A stretch of DNA of 64,000 nucleotides from Avidehalobacter sp964569265. Lineage in GTDB: Bacteria > Bacillota > Dehalobacteriia > UBA4068 > UBA4997. The notes under the pieces are model-generated. The model was not told where the DNA came from. It saw only the letters and a list, made by a program, of their open reading frames with translations, and ran no database searches. Shown in pieces: positions 32,966 to 42,230 of this stretch; the first letter of the stretch is position 1; each line of letters begins with the position of its first letter. A program made the position numbers and the translations under genes. Location: assembly GCA_964569265.1 (NCBI GenBank), contig CAZMTO010000001.1:42446-106445 (forward strand), written 5' to 3'.

Positions 32966-34129
32966 ATGAAGAAAAAAGTTCTGCTGGTTTTTGGTACCAG
33001 ACCGGAAGCAATAAAAATGGCACCGCTGGTGTTGGCTTTAAAGGCGGACGACCGTTTTGATACAAAAGTGGCGGTTACTGCTCAGCACCGCGAAATGCTG
33101 GATCAGGTTATGGAATGTTTTAACCTGACGGCTGACTATGATTTAAATATGATGAAGCACGGCCAAACCCTTAGTGACATCACATCCGGTGCGCTAAAGG
33201 GCTTGCAGCAGATAATTGCAGCCGAAAAGCCCGATATTGTGCTGGTACACGGCGACACCACCACTACCTTTGCCGGTGCGCTGGCGGCTTTTTATGAGCA
33301 GGTGCCGGTGGGACACGTGGAGGCCGGGCTGCGTACAGGCGATAAATATGCTCCCTATCCCGAGGAGATGAACCGCCGCTTGACCGGTCAGCTTGCAGAC
33401 TACCATTTTGCACCTACCGAAACCGCGCGGCAGAACCTGCTGGCCTGTGGTGTGCCCGATGAGCAGATTTTTGTTACCGGCAACACGGTTATTGATGCGC
33501 TTTTGCAGACGGTTGAGGTTGGCTGTGATTTGTCGGACTACATTGACGCTGATGTGGATTGGAACAAGCGCATTTTGCTGCTTACCTGCCATCGCCGTGA
33601 AAATTGGGGCCGCCCCATGGAGGAGATTTTTTCCGCTATGGCCAAGCTGGCCGAAGAATTTGCCGATAATCTGGAGATTGTTTGCCCTGTGCATAAAAAC
33701 CCCAGTGTGCGTGCCCTGGCCAAACAAATTATGGGTGATGTGCCGAATATTCATTTGATTGAACCGCTGGAATACCGGCCCTTTGCCAAGTTGCAGAGCC
33801 TGAGTTATCTGGTGGTGACGGACAGCGGCGGTATGCAGGAGGAAGCGCCTGCTCTGGGCAAACCTGTGCTGGTGCTGCGCGAGGTGACTGAGCGCCCCGA
33901 AGCGATTGCTGCCGGTACGGCGCGGCTTATTGGCAACAGCTATGATACGGTTTACAACGGTGTTAAGCAGTTGCTTACCGACGAAGCTGTTTATGCCGAA
34001 ATGGCGCACGCAGCGAACCCGTATGGGGATGGGAAAGCGGCGGTGTATATTTGCGACATATTAGCCCAGAAGGGACCCCAGAAGGGACCCCAGAAGGGAC
34101 CCCAGAAGGGACCCCAGAAGGGACAATAG
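32966..34129 (+). CDS. mnaA: UDP-N-acetylglucosamine 2-epimerase with repeat-derived C-terminal tail
   Basis: It interconverts UDP-GlcNAc and UDP-ManNAc, a precursor for wall teichoic acids and capsules. The family core is full: FGTRPEAIKMAPLVLAL at the start, VHGDTTTTFAGAL near 92, GHVEAGLRTGDKYAPYPEE near 113, and VTDSGGMQEEAPALGKPVL near 283. Normal length is about 365-370; here the last 20 residues are five QKGP-like units encoded by a 12-bp tandem repeat (34067-34126). The stop TAG is supplied by the repeat element that follows. The gene precedes the atp operon, as in other Bacillota. Confidence 0.95.
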   Translation: MKKKVLLVFGTRPEAIKMAPLVLALKADDRFDTKVAVTAQHREMLDQVMECFNLTADYDLNMMKHGQTLSDITSGALKGLQQIIAAEKPDIVLVHGDTTTTFAGALAAFYEQVPVGHVEAGLRTGDKYAPYPEEMNRRLTGQLADYHFAPTETARQNLLACGVPDEQIFVTGNTVIDALLQTVEVGCDLSDYIDADVDWNKRILLLTCHRRENWGRPMEEIFSAMAKLAEEFADNLEIVCPVHKNPSVRALAKQIMGDVPNIHLIEPLEYRPFAKLQSLSYLVVTDSGGMQEEAPALGKPVLVLREVTERPEAIAAGTARLIGNSYDTVYNGVKQLLTDEAVYAEMAHAANPYGDGKAAVYICDILAQKGPQKGPQKGPQKGPQKGQ

Positions 34130-34318
34130 CACCTTATCTTTAGGCTCGTTGTCTGCTTGGCTCAGCGGCGTACATTAAGTACGCCTCCGGCGACTCGTCT
34201 CCAGAAGGGACAATAGCACACCATCTGCGGTGTCATATAAATTTAATCAAGGCCCCCTGCCAAAGTATATAGGGCGGTGGACGATAATAGACACTCATTT
34301 GTTCCGCCTGTATTAAAG
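34067..34318 (+). repeat. Mosaic intergenic repeat, copy A (after mnaA)
   Basis: Five 12-bp CAGAAGGGACCC units (34067-34126) lead into the left half of the long-hairpin module (34115-34186, including the GGCGTAC/GTACGCC mini-hairpin at about 34167-34185). Then comes a second CCAGAAGGGACAATAGC copy (34201-34217) with ACACCATCTGC after it, and a module with GTATATAGGGCGGTGG (34265-34280). All three parts recur in copies B and C. The region 34130-34381 has no gene. Confidence 0.85.
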
Positions 34319-34381
34319 CAAATTGCCTGCTAATTTAACAATGGCCACAAAACTTATCTGACGATTTCGGAGGTTTAGACA

Positions 34382-34936
34382 ATGTTCGAAGATAAAAAGT
34401 TGCTCAACGATTCGAAATTGGTCGACGACGAGCCGGACGAAATTGAATCGGCATTTGATAAAATACGGGAGCAGGTTGCTGCCGGTTTGGCAGATTGTGA
34501 CGAAAAGCTGGAGGATATTGCGGCGCGTTTGCCCGACGACGAGCCGGAGCCGATTGCGCCGGTGGAAAGTGCGCCCAAGGCAGACAACCAAACCCCGCTT
34601 AACAACTACGTTAACCGTATGGCCGAATCTCCTGCCCCGATGTCTGATAAGGCGCGGGCAACTTTACGGGCGGCCGGTGGGGCATCATGGCAGTTGCTGC
34701 TGGGTTTTGGCATAAGCTTTGCGGTGCGCGTGGGTGTTTTGGGCGTGCTGCTGGGTAGCTGGTTAGACAAACGGTTTTTTGGCGGCAACGGTTTTGCGGC
34801 CATGGGCTGCATATTGCTGGCTATTGCGTATTCGTTTTTTATGCTTTACCGTGATGTTATGCGGCAGGAAAAGCTGCAAAAAGAAGAAGTTGCCAAGGCT
34901 ATGCAGCAAAAACCCGGCGGTAAAAATGGCCGCTGA
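34382..34936 (+). CDS. atpZ: AtpZ/AtpI-family protein with long acidic N-terminus
   Basis: The C-terminal part (about 105-165) holds two helices of the AtpZ/AtpI family: LLLGFGISFAVRVGVLGVLL, LDKRFFGGNGFAAMGCILLA and YSFFMLYRDVMRQ. The first about 100 residues are acidic, proline-containing and predicted disordered, unlike the usual short AtpZ (about 80-100 residues). AtpZ/AtpI help c-ring assembly and may carry Mg2+ or Ca2+. It lies upstream of the main atp promoter, so may be transcribed separately. Confidence 0.82.
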   Translation: MFEDKKLLNDSKLVDDEPDEIESAFDKIREQVAAGLADCDEKLEDIAARLPDDEPEPIAPVESAPKADNQTPLNNYVNRMAESPAPMSDKARATLRAAGGASWQLLLGFGISFAVRVGVLGVLLGSWLDKRFFGGNGFAAMGCILLAIAYSFFMLYRDVMRQEKLQKEEVAKAMQQKPGGKNGR

Positions 34937-35038
34937 CTAAAAAACGAAAAAATTTTTGCAAGCTATATTTTAATAGGAAGATTTACGTTTTTTGCTGCCG
35001 ATAGATGAAAAAAATACGGTAAATAAGACAATAAACTC

Positions 35039-35067
35039 TTGCCTTTTAGGTGGAGTTTTTGTATAAT
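35039..35067 (+). promoter_or_regulatory. Predicted sigma-A promoter of the atp operon
   Basis: TTGCCT (35039-35044) and a perfect TATAAT (35062-35067) with a 17-bp spacer, about 120 bp before atpI. The surrounding spacer (34937-35187) has no other recognisable feature. Confidence 0.8.
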
Positions 35068-35187
35068 AAAAAATAGACGAGGTGTGGCCTGTTTACGCAG
35101 GCGCTGTACAAGCCGTGTGGCCGGCCTTGTGTTGCAAAAACGTAAAATTATTGCAGGCCCTGTGTATGGGCGTGTAGAGGATTGGTA

Positions 35188-35562
35188 ATGGAAATTTTGT
35201 TGCCGGTGTTGGCCGGCGGTGCTTTTGGCGTGGTTTGGGCCGCCTTAGAGCTTTGGGTGTTTTTTTTAGGGCAAAAGCGTGCCGATAAAAAAGCTGCCGA
35301 AATTTTGGCAGAGGGCGGCGATGATGCTAAGGTTGCTGCCGAACGCCGCAAAGGCAATTATGTTATGAAGTACTTTATTTGTAAGTATGGGTTGGATATT
35401 GTGATGCTGGCGCTGATATTTTTTGCGCGGGCACATTTGCCGTTTAGATGGGAGTACGCCCTGCTGGCGGCAGGCATTGTGTTGGCAATGGCAACACAAT
35501 TAGTTTTCACCAAAGTAGCCAGGGTTTCTATCAAATCTGTAGGTGGAAGCCGCAAATTTTAA
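35188..35562 (+). CDS. atpI: ATP synthase subunit I (AtpI-like)
   Basis: A small membrane protein with four predicted hydrophobic segments, of AtpI type by position immediately before atpB and by size (124 residues). The central part (about 28-58) is a charged cytoplasmic loop with the AADKKAAE-like pattern. Similarity to AtpI is weak by eye. Start: ATG 35188 with GAGG 7 nt before; a TTG at 35182 is the open-frame limit. The operon therefore has both an AtpZ-type and an AtpI-type gene. Confidence 0.75.
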   Translation: MEILLPVLAGGAFGVVWAALELWVFFLGQKRADKKAAEILAEGGDDAKVAAERRKGNYVMKYFICKYGLDIVMLALIFFARAHLPFRWEYALLAAGIVLAMATQLVFTKVARVSIKSVGGSRKF

Positions 35563-35628
35563 GTTGCTAATGTAAATTGTTTTATAATTTTACATTTATA
35601 AAAGTTTGCAAAGAAAGGAGGCAGGTTT

Positions 35629-36303
35629 ATGTCGCATAGCGGTGCTTTATTTGAAGTTGCCGGGGTAGAGGTTACCAGTGCTATGACCACGACGCTTGCT
35701 ATTACGGTGGTGTTGAGTGCAGTTGCAATAGCATCTTGCCGGAATTTAAAGGTAAGCCATCCCGGTCGGGTGCAAAAGGCGGCTGAGTACATTGTCGGCG
35801 GCTTGCGCGATTTTTATGCTCAGATTTTGGGCAAAGAACGTGCTACTAAGTTTTTGCCTATTTTGGGTACGCTGTTTTTGTTCATTATTGTATCAAACTA
35901 CAGCGGCTTGTTGCCGTATGCCGGCACGCTCCCGGGGTTCCAGCCTCCGACAGGCGTTTTATCCACAACGGTGGCGTTGGCTATGGCAACTTTCTTTACC
36001 ACCCATATTGGCGGTTTCAAATATAATGGCGTGCATTATCTGGGGCATTTCGTAAAGCCGGTGGCTGTATTGTTGCCGTTGATGCTGTTGGAAGAAGTCA
36101 TCCATCCGTTGTCTTTGTCCTTGCGTCTTTACGGTAATATCTATGGCGAAGAAACAGTTCTGCATCAGATAAGCGGGCTTATCCCTTTGGGGGCGCCAAT
36201 CGTTATTATGGGTCTTAGCTTGTTGTTCGGCTTTATTCAAGCGCTGGTTTTCACTATGCTTTCGGCAATTTATATCGAAAGTGCTACCGGTCACGGTCAC
36301 TAA
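35629..36303 (+). CDS. atpB: ATP synthase Fo subunit a
   Basis: Subunit a provides the ion half-channels. The 224 residues carry five to six helices, the essential arginine helix in HPLSLSLRLYGNIYGEETV near residue 165, and the end region PIVIMGLSLLFGFIQALVFT. AAAGGAGGC precedes the ATG. Confidence 0.97.
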   Translation: MSHSGALFEVAGVEVTSAMTTTLAITVVLSAVAIASCRNLKVSHPGRVQKAAEYIVGGLRDFYAQILGKERATKFLPILGTLFLFIIVSNYSGLLPYAGTLPGFQPPTGVLSTTVALAMATFFTTHIGGFKYNGVHYLGHFVKPVAVLLPLMLLEEVIHPLSLSLRLYGNIYGEETVLHQISGLIPLGAPIVIMGLSLLFGFIQALVFTMLSAIYIESATGHGH

Positions 36304-36397
36304 TAGCATAGTGTTAATCTATATGTAGTATTCTCGTTTTACTTATTTTTTTTTCACGACTAAATCCATCATTGGATCGCGAAGGGAGGTTATTTTA

Positions 36398-36628
36398 ATG
36401 GCAAATGCAATTATTGCTTTGGCAGCTGCTTTGGCAATCGCTATCGCTACCATCGCTCCTGCATTGGGTCAGGGCAAAGTTGGTGCTGCTGCTATGGAGA
36501 GCATTGCTCGTCAGCCCGAGGCTGCCGGTGACATTCGTACTGCGATGATTCTGGCAATGGCTTTGTTGGAGGCATTGACTATTTACGGTTTGCTGATCGC
36601 TTTCATGATTCTTGGTAACATGGCGTAA
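36398..36628 (+). CDS. atpE: ATP synthase Fo subunit c, proton-type
   Basis: A 76-residue hairpin of two helices with the polar loop ARQPEAAGDIRT. The ion-binding carboxylate is Glu58 in ALLEALTIYG. In Na+-driven c subunits the residues after it are Ser-Thr; here they are Ala-Leu, although Gln25 of GQG is kept. That argues for H+ coupling, which is an inference. A strong GGGAGG ribosome-binding site suits its high copy number. Confidence 0.97.
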   Translation: MANAIIALAAALAIAIATIAPALGQGKVGAAAMESIARQPEAAGDIRTAMILAMALLEALTIYGLLIAFMILGNMA

Positions 36629-36715
36629 GCTGATCCGTAATAACCCGTTTATGGGGGTGGCAGATGCCGCCCCCTATATGGCGGGTTTGAAATTGAGAAG
36701 GAGGACTATCGCTGT

Positions 36716-37204
36716 ATGGAATTTCATTTGAACGAATTTATCTTTGTCATGATAAACTTTTTGGTTTTAGTGGCAGTTTTATATAAATTCGGCTGGGGTC
36801 CTGTTATCCGCATGATCGATTCCCGTCAAGCTATCATCGATGAAAGCCTGGATAAGGCTGAGGCCGCCCGCAAGGAGACCGAACAGATGACGGCTAAGCT
36901 GGCAGAAGAAATTGCGGATGCCCGTAAACAGGCAAAAGCAATTATTGATGATGCCCAGAAGAACGCCGAAGTTGCCAAACAGGAAATTTTGGCTCAGGCT
37001 CAGGCATCGGCAGATAGTATGCTTGCCCGCGCCGAAGCGGAGATCGCTAAGGAAAAGGCAGAGGCTATTTCCCAGATCAAGGGCGAGGTTGCAGACATGG
37101 TTGTGGCTGTGGCCGGGCGCTTGCTTTCGGAAAATATGTCGGATCAGCAGCATAAAGCGCTGGTAGACAAATATATTGCAGAGGTGGCGGCGCAAAATGA
37201 TTAA
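36716..37204 (+). CDS. atpF: ATP synthase Fo subunit b
   Basis: One N-terminal helix (FIFVMINFLVLVAVLYKFGW) followed by a long charged helix (about 30-160), the peripheral stalk. Length 162 is normal. GAAGGAGGA precedes the ATG. Its 3' end overlaps the atpH start by 8 bp. Confidence 0.96.
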   Translation: MEFHLNEFIFVMINFLVLVAVLYKFGWGPVIRMIDSRQAIIDESLDKAEAARKETEQMTAKLAEEIADARKQAKAIIDDAQKNAEVAKQEILAQAQASADSMLARAEAEIAKEKAEAISQIKGEVADMVVAVAGRLLSENMSDQQHKALVDKYIAEVAAQND

Positions 37205-37733
37205 AGGCGGCTTGACTACTAGATATGCCAAGGCCCTTTATGAATTGGCGGAAGCTCACCAGCAGGTTAAGGATTATCAGGAGCAGTTGCACATTTTTGG
37301 CGCTGCTATGAATGATAACCCGGATTTTGCAAATCTGCTGTGCGGCAAGCTGGTATCGGCCGCGGCAAAAAAGCAAATTATTGAACAAACTTTTGCCGGT
37401 ATGGAACAAAACATTAAAAATATGCTGTTTGTAATGATCGACAAAAACCGTGAAAACGCTTTTGTATCGGTTGTAGACGCATTTGATGATTTGTGCGATG
37501 CCGCAGAGGGTGTTCAGCAAATTATGATAAAAACCGCTGTGCCCCTGGCAGACGCGGAAGCAGAAGCCTTGCGTAACAGCTTTGAAAAAAAGCTGGGCGG
37601 CAAGGTGCGCTTAAAGGCTGCTGTTGATAAAAGCTTGATTGGTGGTATTACTGTGCAGATTGACGACACCGTATACGACGCAAGCATTGCTCAGCAGTTG
37701 CATAACTTGCAGCAAACGCTGGCTGTGGAATAA
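37197..37733 (+). CDS. atpH: ATP synthase F1 subunit delta
   Basis: Delta links the F1 head to the b stalk. Signature: TTRYAKALYELAEAHQQ at the N-terminus, and near the C-terminus KSLIGGITVQIDDTVYDASI, typical of OSCP/delta. I chose the ATG at 37197 with GAGGTGG upstream inside atpF; the open frame extends further (37176). Length 178. Confidence 0.95.
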   Translation: MIKGGLTTRYAKALYELAEAHQQVKDYQEQLHIFGAAMNDNPDFANLLCGKLVSAAAKKQIIEQTFAGMEQNIKNMLFVMIDKNRENAFVSVVDAFDDLCDAAEGVQQIMIKTAVPLADAEAEALRNSFEKKLGGKVRLKAAVDKSLIGGITVQIDDTVYDASIAQQLHNLQQTLAVE

Positions 37734-37787
37734 CCCCCACACGGGCGTTTCAATAAATTTTTTTAGAACAATAGAGGGGTGAATATT

Positions 37788-39293
37788 TTGAGCATCAGAC
37801 CAGAAGAAATCAGCTCCATTCTTAAAAAACAAATTGAGAATTATCAGGCTGATGTCGATGTAGCTCAGGTTGGTACTGTTATCTCGGTAGGTGACGGTAT
37901 TTGCCGTGTGTATGGCCTGCAAAATTGTATGGCCGGCGAGCTGTTGGAATTTGCCAACGGTGTTATGGGTCTGGCGATGAACTTGGAGGAAGACAACATT
38001 GGTTGTGTAATTCTGGGCCGTTTCACCGATATTCATGAGGGCGATACCGTTAAACGTACCGGCCGCATCATGGAAGTTCCGGTGGGCGATGAATTGATCG
38101 GCCGCGTTGTGGACCCCCTGGGCAATCCTCTGGATGGCAAGGGCCCGATTAAAACTACCAAGTTCCGTCCGGTAGAGTCTAAGGCTCCCGGCGTAATTTC
38201 GCGTAAATCCGTATTTGAGCCGATGCAGACCGGTATTAAGTCTATTGACGCTATGGTTCCGATTGGCCGTGGTCAGCGTGAGTTGATTATTGGTGACCGT
38301 CAAACCGGTAAAACGGCGGTTGCAGTTGACGCTATTTTGAACCAAAAAGGTCAAAATATGATTTGTATTTATGTTGCTATCGGCCAAAAAGCTTCTACCG
38401 TTGCCTCGGTAGTTAAAAAGCTGGAAGAAGGCGGCGCGATGGATTACTCCATCGTAGTTTGTGCTGCGGCATCCGAGCCGGCACCGTTGTTGTACATTGC
38501 TCCTTATGCAGGCGCTGCTATGGGTGAGGAATTTATGTTCAACGGCAAGCACGTTTTAATTGTATATGATGATTTGACCAAACAGGCTATGGCTTACCGT
38601 GAGCTGTCGCTGTTGTTAAAGAGACCTCCGGGGCGTGAAGCTTATCCCGGTGACGTTTTCTATCTGCATTCTCGTTTGCTGGAACGTGCTGCTAAGCTTT
38701 CTGACGAGTTGGGCGGCGGTTCTATGACGGCTCTGCCGGTTATTGAAACCCAGGCCGGTGACGTAGGTGCATATATCCCGACCAACGTAATTTCTATTAC
38801 CGACGGCCAGATCTTTTTGGAGACCGACCTGTTTAACAGCGGCTTCCGTCCGGCTATTAACGTAGGTTTGTCTGTATCCCGTGTAGGCGGCTCTGCTCAG
38901 GTTAAGGCTATGAAGCAGGTTGCCGGTACCTTGCGTTTGGACTTGGCACAGTACCGTGAATTGGCTGCGTTCTCGCAGTTTGGCTCGGATATGGATAAAG
39001 CTACCCGTGACGCTTTGGCACACGGCGCCCGTATGATGGAACTGTTGAAGCAGGATCAGTATTCTCCGTTAAAGGTAGAAGAAGAAGTTGCTGTTCTTTA
39101 TGTAGGCGTTAACGGCTTCTTAAAGGATATTGAAGTTAAGGATGTTACGCGCTTCTGTGACGGGTTTATTGAATACCTGCGTACGCAGCGTAGCGATGTA
39201 TTGGCTGATATTGCCACCAAGCTGAAGCTCGACGACGACAACCAGGCACTTATTGAAGGCGCACTGGCTGAATACAAGAAGATTTTCGTTTAA
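37788..39293 (+). CDS. atpA: ATP synthase F1 subunit alpha
   Basis: The alpha subunit has regulatory nucleotide sites. Walker A is in GDRQTGKTAVAVDAIL near 169, with VESKAPGVISRKSVFEP, the alpha signature around PAINVGLSVSRVGGSAQ near 363 and a full C-terminal domain. The start is a TTG at 37788 giving MSIRPEEISSILKKQI, the canonical alpha N-terminus; a GTG at 37779 lies in the AGAGGGG ribosome-binding site. Length 501. Confidence 0.97.
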   Translation: MSIRPEEISSILKKQIENYQADVDVAQVGTVISVGDGICRVYGLQNCMAGELLEFANGVMGLAMNLEEDNIGCVILGRFTDIHEGDTVKRTGRIMEVPVGDELIGRVVDPLGNPLDGKGPIKTTKFRPVESKAPGVISRKSVFEPMQTGIKSIDAMVPIGRGQRELIIGDRQTGKTAVAVDAILNQKGQNMICIYVAIGQKASTVASVVKKLEEGGAMDYSIVVCAAASEPAPLLYIAPYAGAAMGEEFMFNGKHVLIVYDDLTKQAMAYRELSLLLKRPPGREAYPGDVFYLHSRLLERAAKLSDELGGGSMTALPVIETQAGDVGAYIPTNVISITDGQIFLETDLFNSGFRPAINVGLSVSRVGGSAQVKAMKQVAGTLRLDLAQYRELAAFSQFGSDMDKATRDALAHGARMMELLKQDQYSPLKVEEEVAVLYVGVNGFLKDIEVKDVTRFCDGFIEYLRTQRSDVLADIATKLKLDDDNQALIEGALAEYKKIFV

Positions 39294-39333
39294 GAGCAGC
39301 TGTTAAATACAGCGTAAAGGTGGTGAGATTGCT

Positions 39334-40209
39334 TTGGCTAGTATGCGTGATATCAGACGCCGTATTAAGAGCGTAGCAAGCACCCAAAAAACCACAAAAG
39401 CCATGAAGATGGTTTCGGCTTCTAAACTGCGTAAAACGCAGGGTACTTTGGTTGCTGTTCGCCCTTATTCAGATAAAATTCAGGAGGTTATGAACCACCT
39501 GTTATCTGTAGGCGCCCAATATGACACACCGTTTTTAACCCCCAGAGATGAGGTTAAAAACATAGTATATATTATAGTTGCCGGTGACCGTGGGTTGTGC
39601 GGCGGCTACAATATCAATTTGCTGCGCTTTGCCGAGGAACAGATAAAGTCTGTGCCGGAAGGTGTTAATGCGTCGGTGCTGCTGATTGGCAACAAGGCGC
39701 GAGACCACTTCCGTACTCGTCCGCAGTATGAAGTTATGGATGTTTTTACCAATATCGGTGATACACCTAATGTCAGCCAAGGTAAGGCACTTAGTGATTA
39801 TGTCATCAAAAAGTATCTTGATGGCGAGGTTGACGAGGTTCACATGGTTTATGCCAAGTTCCAGTCGGTGCTGGTACAGGTTCCGTCGGTGGCGCAAATT
39901 TTGCCCATTCAGACAACTGTTGCCGCCGGGAGCGAGGCAGAACATGCTGACGCTGATTATATTTTTGAGCCGGGCGGCAAAGAGATTTTGGATGTTATTT
40001 TGCCTAAATATGTCGATGCTTCGATTTACCGTCTGCTGTTAGAAGCCAAAGCCGGCGAGCATGGCGCTCGTATGACGGCTATGGATTCGGCGACCGACAA
40101 CGCCTCGGAATTGATTGATAAGCTGACGCTGTCGCTTAACCGCGCACGTCAGGCTCAAATTACTACAGAAATTACCGAAATTGTCGGCGGCGCTGCGGCT
40201 TTGCAATAA
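39334..40209 (+). CDS. atpG: ATP synthase F1 subunit gamma
   Basis: Gamma is the rotor shaft. N-terminal MRDIRRRIKSVASTQKTTKA and the C-terminal signature RMTAMDSATDNASELIDKLT are canonical; the length 291 is normal. The start is TTG (39334), preceded by GGTGGTGAG. Confidence 0.97.
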   Translation: MASMRDIRRRIKSVASTQKTTKAMKMVSASKLRKTQGTLVAVRPYSDKIQEVMNHLLSVGAQYDTPFLTPRDEVKNIVYIIVAGDRGLCGGYNINLLRFAEEQIKSVPEGVNASVLLIGNKARDHFRTRPQYEVMDVFTNIGDTPNVSQGKALSDYVIKKYLDGEVDEVHMVYAKFQSVLVQVPSVAQILPIQTTVAAGSEAEHADADYIFEPGGKEILDVILPKYVDASIYRLLLEAKAGEHGARMTAMDSATDNASELIDKLTLSLNRARQAQITTEITEIVGGAAALQ

Positions 40210-40261
40210 CGCGGCGTATTAAATAAGAAAAATTTAAACCTGTTTTGAGGAGGTTGAAATA

Positions 40262-41659
40262 ATGGCAGAGGGAAAAATTAGAGAAATTATCGGCGCTATT
40301 GTCGATATCGAATTCCCCCCGAACGGCTTGCCTGCAATTTACAACGCCATTAAGATCGATGATGGAGATATTCATCTGACCCTTGAGGTAATGCAGCACT
40401 TGGGCAACGACGCAGTTCGCTGCGTTGCACTTTCCTCCACCGACGGCCTGCGCCGCGGTATGACTGCCCAGGATACCGGAGCCCCGGTTAGTGTTCCGGT
40501 AGGCACGCCTACATTGGGTCGTATGTTCAATGTAATCGGTGAACCTATTGACGGTAAACCGCAGTGTGATTACACAGAAACTTCTCCCATTCATAAGGAA
40601 GCTCCGCCGTTTGCGGAACTTAGTCCTTCGACTGAGATTTTGGAAACCGGTATTAAAGTAATTGACTTTTTGGTACCCTACACCAAGGGCGGTAAAATTG
40701 GTCTGTTCGGTGGTGCAGGTGTTGGCAAGACTGTACTTATTCAGGAGCTTATTAGTAACATTGCGCAAGAACACGGCGGTTATTCGGTATTTGCCGGCGT
40801 AGGCGAACGTTCTCGTGAGGGTAATGACCTTTACTACGAAATGAGTGATTCCGGCGTTATCAGCAAAACCGCACTGGTATTTGGCCAGATGAACGAACCC
40901 CCGGGGGCTCGTCTGCGTGTTGCACTTACCGGTCTTACCATGGCAGAACACTTCCGTGATAAGGATCATCAGGACGTATTGTTGTTTATTGATAACATCT
41001 TCCGTTTTACCCAGGCTGGTTCCGAGGTATCCGCACTGCTTGGCCGTATGCCTTCGGCAGTAGGTTACCAGCCCACCCTGGCTACTGAAATGGGCCAGTT
41101 GCAGGAAAGAATTACTTCTACCAAAAATGGCTCCATTACATCTGTTCAGGCTATTTACGTACCGGCCGATGACTTGACTGACCCGGCTCCGGCTACTACT
41201 TTTAACCACTTGGATGCTCGTACCGTATTGAACCGTGCGATTTCTGAGATGGGTATTTATCCTGCGGTAGACCCGCTGGATTCGACTTCTCGTTCTCTGG
41301 ATCCGAAGATTGTTGGCGAGGAACACTACAAGGTTGCCCGTGAAGTACAGTCTATTTTGCAGAAGCAGAAGGAATTGCAGGATATTATTGCAATTTTGGG
41401 TATGGACGAATTGTCGGAAGAAGATAAGATTCTGGTTGGTCGTGCAAGAAAGATTCAGCGCTTCCTGAGCCAGCCGTTCCACGTTGCTGAACAGTTTACC
41501 GGCTTAAAGGGCGTTTATGTTCCGTTGGCTAAAACTGTTCAGGACTTTAAGGCAATTGTTGCCGGCGAGTATGATCACCTGCCCGAGCAGGCCTTTTTGA
41601 TGGTTGGTACCATTGAGGAAGCTGTTGAGAAGGCTAAAGCTTTGGAAGGGCGTGCATAA
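40262..41659 (+). CDS. atpD: ATP synthase F1 subunit beta
   Basis: The catalytic subunit. Walker A is GLFGGAGVGKTVLIQEL near 150, the catalytic glutamate in GVGERSREGNDL near 183, Walker B in VLLFIDNIFRFTQAG, and the DELSEEDK motif of the C-terminal domain near 395. Length 465. GAGGAGG precedes the ATG. Confidence 0.98.
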   Translation: MAEGKIREIIGAIVDIEFPPNGLPAIYNAIKIDDGDIHLTLEVMQHLGNDAVRCVALSSTDGLRRGMTAQDTGAPVSVPVGTPTLGRMFNVIGEPIDGKPQCDYTETSPIHKEAPPFAELSPSTEILETGIKVIDFLVPYTKGGKIGLFGGAGVGKTVLIQELISNIAQEHGGYSVFAGVGERSREGNDLYYEMSDSGVISKTALVFGQMNEPPGARLRVALTGLTMAEHFRDKDHQDVLLFIDNIFRFTQAGSEVSALLGRMPSAVGYQPTLATEMGQLQERITSTKNGSITSVQAIYVPADDLTDPAPATTFNHLDARTVLNRAISEMGIYPAVDPLDSTSRSLDPKIVGEEHYKVAREVQSILQKQKELQDIIAILGMDELSEEDKILVGRARKIQRFLSQPFHVAEQFTGLKGVYVPLAKTVQDFKAIVAGEYDHLPEQAFLMVGTIEEAVEKAKALEGRA

Positions 41660-41662
41660 TCT

Positions 41663-42070
41663 ATGGCTGAAAACCTGATTCGTTTGGATATCGTAACACC
41701 GGCAGGTCTTTTGATGTCGGAAAATGTTGCTATGGTCAATTTGCCCGCTGCTTTGGGTTCTATGGGTGTTATGCGCAACCATGCACCTTTAATGACTACC
41801 TTGGAGATTGGCACGATCAAGTATGTTCAGGATACTTCTGAGCGTTTTCTGGCTGTACACGGCGGTTTTGCCGAGGTTAAGGATAATGTGGTTATTGTGT
41901 TGGCCGATGCTGCCGAAATGGCGGCAGATATTGACGTTGCCCGCGCCGAAGCTGCCAAGCAGCGCGCCGAGGATCGTTTGGCTAACCGTACCGCGGATCT
42001 TGATGTGCTGCGTGCTGAGCTGGCTTTGCGCCGTGCTGTTGCCCGTATTAAAACCAGCCAAAAGGCCTAA
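41663..42070 (+). CDS. atpC: ATP synthase F1 subunit epsilon
   Basis: Epsilon, the small rotor/inhibitory subunit: beta-sandwich start LIRLDIVTPAGLLMSENVAM, the conserved GSMGVMRNHAPLMTTLEIG near 34, and a C-terminal helical hairpin rich in Ala, Arg and Glu. It starts 3 bp after atpD, with GGAAGGG in the atpD end. A terminator follows. Confidence 0.96.
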   Translation: MAENLIRLDIVTPAGLLMSENVAMVNLPAALGSMGVMRNHAPLMTTLEIGTIKYVQDTSERFLAVHGGFAEVKDNVVIVLADAAEMAADIDVARAEAAKQRAEDRLANRTADLDVLRAELALRRAVARIKTSQKA

Positions 42071-42090
42071 GGCTTATATATCGATAATAA

Positions 42091-42127
42091 ACGGCTATGT
42101 GGGGAAACCTGCATAGCTGTTTTTTTA
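42091..42127 (+). terminator. Terminator of the atp operon
   Basis: ACGGCTATG (42091-42099) pairs with CATAGCTGT (42112-42120), one G-U pair, followed by seven T. Confidence 0.88.
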
Positions 42128-42230
42128 TGCAAAAATTTGCCCGTCCGGTGTCGATAAAGTTAAAAAAATGTTGCCAAACTGCACAATATGTGGTAAGCTA
42201 TGAAAATAATTAGGCAACAGGAGGGCAACA

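Noticed and set aside
40172..41482. 436-residue minus-strand ORF opposite atpD
   Set aside because: Antisense of the ATP synthase beta gene, which is clearly coding; no independent ribosome-binding site or family match.
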